A stretch of 64,000 nt of DNA, from positions 62,001-126,000 of the forward strand of contig BTPP01000011.1 in the NCBI GenBank assembly GCA_037102815.1. Reading direction: 5' to 3'. This document shows, one piece after another, positions 57,842 through 64,000 of the stretch. The notes below the pieces were generated by a model. The model had not been told where the DNA came from and did no database searches. It saw nothing but the letters and a program-made list of their open reading frames with translations. Position 1 is the stretch's first letter. Each line of letters begins with the position of its first letter. A program made the position numbers and the translations under genes. Source of the DNA: Neurospora intermedia. Its lineage: Eukaryota > Ascomycota > Sordariomycetes > Sordariales > Sordariaceae.

Positions 57842-60800
57842 CAGTAGACCTGTCGCATCCAAGAAACCAGTTTGATACGCGAAGCCATTGATGGAACATG
57901 TACAGGATCAATCAGGTCCCTGATAGTGGTGCTTGTGGCGAAGAGATGCCAAATCTCATCGACGCTCATCGACAACCAGATAACTCCCGCGAGCCATACC
58001 GCGCACGGGAAAAAATTGAAATCAAGTCACACACGTTCTACGTTGTGTGTGATATGTTTCAGTAATGCAGCAATGTTATTTTGACCAATGCACGTCAGCT
58101 GAAGGGGGTTGGAAGGATCAGCAGAAAAGCGAGAGCGAAGAGCTCCTTTGGACGAGGCGGGCCGGCAGAGACCAGAGTTCGAGCCAATTAAGGCCTGGTA
58201 GGGCATCTAATGGAGCACCAGGCCAAGACTAAAGAAGAGCAAAGGCGGAAGGAGTTTCCCGAGGATGAAGGTCCGGATGTAAGCGTGAGGATCGACTGGA
58301 GGCCGAAGGAAAGAACAACCGGCGCCATTCATGACTAACAGGCTTGACAGCGGAAGGGGGCTACGAAGTGGAAAGTGTGCCTGACCGAGATCTCAGCTGT
58401 GGCAGGAACCTACATGTATCATCGGTCTCGCGTGAAGAAGTTGCAATGGGACGAGAGGGTCAAGAAGGCACCCCTCGAACCACAGCCGGAGCTCTACAGT
58501 ACCCCTTCCGCCACTCTTCCACATCCCCCACCCTCTTCTTCCTTCGCTTCTTCTTCTGCCCATGTATGTCCCCCTCATCTCCTCCTCCTTCTCCTCCTCC
58601 TCCAACTCTTACTGTTGATTCTGTTGCCTTCGTGTCCTGGCTTTGGTCCGGCAATTGTGCCAGCACCAAGGGCGTTTCCAACCACAGAAACTGCACCTTG
58701 TCGGCAATTATGTCCGACCTTTGAAGAATTTTTTGACGCATAAATCTACCCATTGTCCCGAACATGGGCAGGGTTACACCACAATGCCAGCCCGCTCTCT
58801 TTTCCTGATATAGGAAACCACTTTAACAGACGCACTTCGGGCTCATAGCAAGAATGAGTCCATAACGCCTCTTTGACTGATTGTTTTGTTTCGATCCTTC
58901 GCGGACGTTTGTCTTCAATTCGGCTACAGAAGCGTAGAATCAGCGCTCGGAGACGTTTGCTGCTTGGGTCGAAAGAGTGTTGGAAATAAGTTGAGTGTCT
59001 TTGTTCACAAATCGCTGAACTGCATTTCTGCTTCCTGTCCGGGGACTTTGCTTGCTCGCAAGGAGACCTGTACAGTAGAGTCATTAGCACGCTATCCATG
59101 TCCGTGAAGATGGGAAAGAGACGAAGTGTTGAAATGTCGAACAGTCAATGAATTCAAAGTAGCATCCTCTGGGTCCCTTTACTTTTTGCTGCCGGAATAA
59201 CCAGCCGTGATCCCTCATTTAGCCTGCTTTTTTGCTTCCAAGTGTCGCCGCCTTCCTCTCTGTACCGCTCTCTCTCATTGGCGTGTTTCTTGGATTTATT
59301 TCTTGCCCTTGAACAGCGCAGAGCGTCCAAGCAAGCCCACAAAGTACCTCAATCATCCGCCAAGTATCGGAAAAGACGTCTCTTTTATTGCTTTGTTGAC
59401 TCTGGCCACCTTGATGCCTTGCGGCAAACGCTTATGGCAAGCATTTGCGCAAACATGTGGCCAAGTACCAGATGGCTGGCAAGGCCAAGGTCAGTGTTAA
59501 GGCCAGTAGCGTTGGCGGCCCCAGCCTGGAGGAGAACGACGATCTCCGGTGGTTGCGTACAATGTTTTCAAATGGATCTCGTCGAGGGATCTGTTGTTTG
59601 GCAATGGCTTGTAGCTAGTGTGTTTAGCGGGCTTCATTGCGCTGGATCGATGATTCTGTCGAGGAGTGAATCCGTCGCGCCCGGCACGGTCAAGTTCGGT
59701 GTAGGCGCACCGAAACGGCCAGCCATGATGGCGACCGGTTGCGATATATGCCTGGGTATGCCTGTGCGACATGACTCGAAGCAAGACGAGGTCGACGCGG
59801 TGACTAGACTGAAGTCATCGAGGAAAGCTGGCACTCGAGGGTTGTCGGTTGAGGGAGCGAGGTGACTGCTGCAAACTTCGAAGAGAGAACCTTCGATCAA
59901 AAGGAGAATAGCGCAGTGTCGATGCTATGGGAGATCGGCGACGGTAGCTGAGGGTTCGTTCCATCAACCACTGTTTAGTGATGCCAGGCATCCGGTGCCA
60001 AGAGGTATATTGAGATCGGGGATGGTGATAAAATGGAAGTACTATCAAGCAGCTTCGAACCTGGTCCACTCAGAGATAGTCAGATACACAGGAAAGATGC
60101 CTAATATCTGGGCTGCTCAGCCAACTTTGAATACCACGGGAAGAGTTCTGCAAAGGGGATCCCCCAATACAGATGCAAATCCAGACTAGCAGGATAAATG
60201 CTGAAGATCAGGAAACAGAATCGAATGGGTTCCAGACCCCTACGCGCCTGGGAGTCTCAGCTTAGAGGTACCCTCCCGCCGTCAAGCACCCGAGCCAGGC
60301 GAGGACTCCATCGGATATCAGCCAGTAATCCCAGCCTCTGGACCTCGTCTTCGTCACACTTTGCCAGCCCGTGAGCCGGCAAAGGTATTTACAGCCCCCC
60401 TGACACTGGCAGAGACCGGCAAGGCAGACAGTTCCCTTTGCTTGCCCAGACGATACCCCTCCACGTTTCTTGAGCTTCGTTCTCTTTCTTTGCAGCTTTC
60501 GTTCCACTAAAACGAAGACAAGCAAGTAACGCATTCGGTCTGTAAAGTAAGGCATTAACTCCTCCACCAAACTCGTTCACGTCTTCTGCCAAACTCCTTC
60601 GAGTCTTCTTTGAATGTATAGTGTCTAGGGCGGATTTCTATTGCTATCATCGTAGACAGCTTCTTCCAGCTACAAAAGACGGATCAAGACCGAGGAAATC
60701 TTCTAAACAGGCCTAGATCACGTAGACTGACTTCCTGAAACATTAACAGCTTAACAAAATCACACTTGCCTCGAATCCTTCGTAGAAGTAGGTACCTTGG

Positions 60801-60880
60801 CCTCAAAGCGCCTATCATCCCGCGGTCTTCCCGCGCCCAGTTCATTGTATACTAACCCAAAGTATTCAGCAATCAGGAAA
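57842..60880. other. Intergenic, 3.0 kb
   Basis: No supported gene. Frames at 58344-58743 are low-complexity translations of a C/T-rich stretch, and 59242-59865 has no motifs. The 60700-60880 part contains CTAAC and AG signals just before the start at 60881, so the next gene may have an intron in its leader. Confidence 0.5.
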
Positions 60881-62299
60881 ATGGACATCGCTGCTCCCTT
60901 TGCGGTCTTCCCGGAGACCACCTCCCAACCTCAGTCCACCGCCGCAGCGGCCGCAACCCACAACGTCGGCCACGACCATGACAGGGAGGAGGCCAAACGG
61001 CAGATACAGGAGAGAAACAGGCTGGAAAGCGCTTGGTACAGGGGCTGGATGACAATGAGAGGCAGTAAGTTTTTTCCTTTTTTGATCAAGAATTAGCCTC
61101 ACTTGTGGTAGACACTCTAGCAAAGTTCCACGTCGCTTCCTTCATTTCGCTTTGAAGTTCACTCGAGCAGAAAGACAGCTGAACTAACCTATTTTCTCCA
61201 TCCAGACTACCCCCGCTTCTTCCGTGGCCGTATCATCGTCAAAGATGAAAAGGACGAAGGCGGCGCCTACGCCCTTGCTTTCCAAGCCGCTCAAGCTGCC
61301 GGCTCCCACGTCAACACCCCCCAAGACACCCAAGTGGTGATCTTCTCCGACGCCTCCATGGATCCGCGCAAGCAGACTGGCACCTGTGCCGGGGCCGGGG
61401 TAGCGTTGCGTCGCCATGACCCCAGCTTGGCCGGCGCACCCGACGGCATGGTGGAAGTGTGGGCGGGCTGGCCGGTGTGGGCAGACGAAGCCGATGCGCT
61501 CAACATCACGGGCGCAGAGACCTTGGCTCTTTCGTTTGCAATCCACGTGGCCATGGTCGAGCTGTACCGCTTGGAGGCCAGGTTGGAGGCGGAGGAGAAG
61601 AAAAGAAGGCAGGAAAAGGAGGAGAGAAAGGCGAGCGAGAGGGAGGAGAGACAGGCAAGGAAGATGGCCAAGCACCATCGCAAGCTGGCAAAGAAGGCGA
61701 GGAGAAAGGAACGGGACGCAAAGAGGACCAAGGAGCGCCTACGCGAGAAAAGGGCCGAGAGAAAGGAGAGGAGAATGGCCAGAAGGGAGCACAAGAAGCT
61801 GAAGAGAGCGAACAAGTCCAACCAGCGGCGGACAAAGGTCACCGTCAAGATCTTTACCGACTCCACGGGCGCCCTTCTCATGCTGGACGGCCAGCTCCCC
61901 ATCACCACTTCCGGTTTGCGCATGGCCGCCACGGCTGCAATTGAGCAGTCCATGGAACTCGAGCGGCGTTTCGTCAACCGCGCCGCGTCCTCTGCTCTCA
62001 TGGATGTCAGCCTCGAGCTGCACTGGGTGCCTGGCCACAGTGGTCGTAAGCGGGAGCAGCACAGGAGAGCCGATGGCGCGGCAAGGAGACTGCATAGAAA
62101 GGCGGACGCTGAGGCAAGAAAGGCTCACGACTGGGCTTGTTGGGATGTCAACAGCTGGTCCAGGGGGTGCGGGTACCCGGTTTCCCGCAAGGAAGTTGAC
62201 GCTTACGTTGCTGACCTGAATGGGGAGTTGCCCGAGTGCGATGAGCCGGCCGTGTCCTTAGCTCTACTGTCTGAGCAGATTGGCGAGTTGCCGCAGTAA
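60881..62299 (+). CDS. RNase H-fold protein with long charged helical insertion
   Basis: This protein of 425 residues has exons 60881-61064 and 61206-62299 and a 141-bp intron. The ATG at 60881 is the first in frame. An upstream open frame starts only at a TTG. The RNase H fold runs from about 100 to 365 and shows all four acidic catalytic positions: Asp110 (IFSDAS), Glu166 (TGAETLAL), Asp280 (IFTDSTGA) and Asp351 (HRRADGAA), with HWVPGHSG just before the last. Between Glu166 and Asp280 the usual short linker is replaced by about 90 residues of Lys/Arg/Glu (182-272), predicted to form one long, highly charged helix. The motifs resemble the RNase H of fungal LINE elements as much as cellular RNase H1. 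No reverse transcriptase or repeat signal surrounds it, so I read it as a host gene, possibly domesticated. It could cleave RNA in RNA-DNA hybrids. Confidence 0.87.
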
Positions 62300-64000
62300 C
62301 CTCTCTCCAGGTAGATCCCGCTCTCGCGGTCCCTGGCTCCAACACTGTCGATCTCGATCCCGACCAGCAGCAGCAACAGCGATAGAGGTGGCACCAAATG
62401 ACCACCGGACACTCGATGGACACTCTTCGATTGCGACCGCACAGCTGTCTGGTCCTCTCGAAGCTCGTAAACATGTACCACTTATGTTTTGAGTAAGAAT
62501 ACCACGCCTTCCAGCCTTACCTGCGCCAGGGCAAAGATCTCGCCATATCCGGGGTCCGTTTCCCGGGATTTGATCCCCAAACATACCTCTACAGTAGTGT
62601 CTTCTAGGGTCAGGTCGTTTTCGCCGCATATTGCTTGAACGATACCAACAGCCACACGAAAAAGATAGTCACAATGCCTGGCCTGGATATCACAGGTGAA
62701 TTGCGACAAACACTACCTACCTACTTGGCCTCTTTGTTGTCTCCAGAAATATGGATGATTCTTTCCTTTCAGGAAGGGAAAGTCAGGGATACATGTAATT
62801 TGGCAAGGAAGGTGGAAAGGTGTGACTGAGACAGATTTCGGGTGACCTCTCGGAACCGATACACCCCTCTTCTTCTTCTTTCTTCACTTGTTTTTTTTGC
62901 GGCGATACAACTTTTCGCAACGTACCTACGCAGTACCTACTCATACAATGACATTCGCCACTGCAGATCCCAGAAGCGCGGCAATAACACATCTGCATAC
63001 CTCTACTTACCGCGAATGCGCTGCCGCAACGGCATCAATGTCCCTAGGTACCCAGACTGGCAGTATGTTAAGGATACCTAACCAGATGCCGGGGCTGGAT
63101 TCGCTTCAAAGGGCTGGTCTGACGAGATACGTCAAGAGGTTTAAGCAGGGAAATACAGAGAGATGTGGTGTGTCGTGCTTATGAGAATGATAATGGGCAA
63201 AGTGCGGGGGAGCATTGAAGTGGTGGAGGGAGAAACATGCATGTGAGCGATGGCGCTGTTGTGTGAACGATGATTAGAAGATAATCTCCATAGAGGTACT
63301 CGTCATTATTCCCTAACGCTCGTAATGTATCGTAAAATACAGCCATCCTTCGACTGAATCGCAATACGGCATGGAATATTACCCGAAATGTACCTATTTG
63401 ACAAAGCGCCTTGGCTGCCATTAACAGAATAAATTACTGTATCACCAAGCATCCCCTGCTGGACTCAATTGGAGTGATCGCTGCATGGCATCGTGCCCCT
63501 GGCACAAGGAACGGTCCGTCAAGGTACCTGTCGGGAATGTACCTGGTGGGTGAGACAGCCGGTATTGTTCGTGCCCCGCGAGCTTTCTTCCTTCCCATGC
63601 TGGTCCTTGTCTAGCAGGGATACCAGCAACCAATGAAATGTCTCAATCGGCTCTTGACTTTCCTAATCGGTCAAAAGCGAGACCGTTAACATGCAAACCC
63701 GCCGAAACCCGCAAAAAGTAGCGTTACTTCGTTAGCGGCCCGAATGTCATTGACTGGGAGGCACAACGATGTTTTGTTCGGATTGGTTGCGAACATGGTG
63801 AAAGGAGTCGGAATTGGAAGAAGCATAGATTAGCAAGGTAAATACAAAAGTCAAAGATAACGCAAGCCAATCCTAGTTAGTCTTCTGAAAGAAGCGCCCT
63901 ATTATGGGCTAAATGAACTGCTGACTGAAAATTTTAGACATTATTTCCACCTGCTGCAAATACCAACCACACAGCGTAAGAAGAACAAGAAAGCCCAAAC
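62300..64000. other. 3' flank and intergenic
   Basis: I see no supported gene in 1.7 kb to the end of the window. Short frames on both strands (for example 63411-63614) show no motifs. Confidence 0.5.

Noticed and set aside
58344-58743. Plus-strand frames near 58.5 kb
   Set aside because: They translate a C/T-rich stretch into Pro/Ser/Leu runs without conserved features.
60797-60880. N-terminal extension of the RNase H-like protein
   Set aside because: The only upstream in-frame start is TTG. The first ATG is at 60881.

Overview
The window looks like a chromosome segment of a filamentous ascomycete, most likely a Sordariomycete close to Neurospora, Sordaria or Podospora. The evidence is short introns with GT...CTAAC...AG signals, a 134-residue mitochondrial acyl carrier protein and a 219-residue TYKY subunit, a highly reducing polyketide synthase, 2EXR-family proteins, and a 14-kb AT-rich island. 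In that island TpG and CpA are almost absent while CpG is kept, the signature of repeat-induced point mutation (RIP).

Layout. 0.7-4.2 kb: two mitochondrial complex I subunit genes (ACP/NDUFAB1 and TYKY/NDUFS8), both on the minus strand. 5.04 kb: an intron-bearing tRNA-Ser(UGA). 6.1-8.2 kb: a conserved but unrecognised 708-residue protein. 9.9-17.2 kb: a four-exon reducing polyketide synthase (KS-AT-DH-ER-KR-ACP) whose dehydratase and enoylreductase signatures look damaged. 20.6-22.0 kb: a divergently placed FSH-type serine hydrolase, the family of LovG that offloads such synthases. 22.0-26.3 kb: no convincing gene. 26.3-30.0 kb: an MHYT-domain membrane sensor. 30.5-31.9 kb: a Nudix hydrolase of the Tnr3-like class. 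33.1-34.3 kb: a lysine-rich Myb-like nuclear protein. 36.5-38.9 kb: an intracellular V8/trypsin-like protease with a repeated helical C-terminus. 39.8-53.9 kb: the RIP island, flanked by a 69-bp inverted repeat and holding a Tc1/mariner-type transposon remnant with a nested 9.65-kb Ty3/Gypsy LTR fossil. 54.9 kb: tRNA-Trp(CCA). 55.2-57.8 kb: two divergent 2EXR paralogues. 60.9-62.3 kb: an RNase H-fold protein with a long charged helical insertion. The rest is intergenic.

How genes may work together. The polyketide synthase lacks a releasing domain, and its neighbour is a plausible release hydrolase, so the two could form a minimal biosynthetic module. The two complex I genes share an organelle and complex but have separate promoters. 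The 2EXR pair shares a 1.2-kb divergent promoter region. Gene models were built by hand from splice signals and reading frame. Each sums to a whole number of codons, but none has been checked against transcripts.
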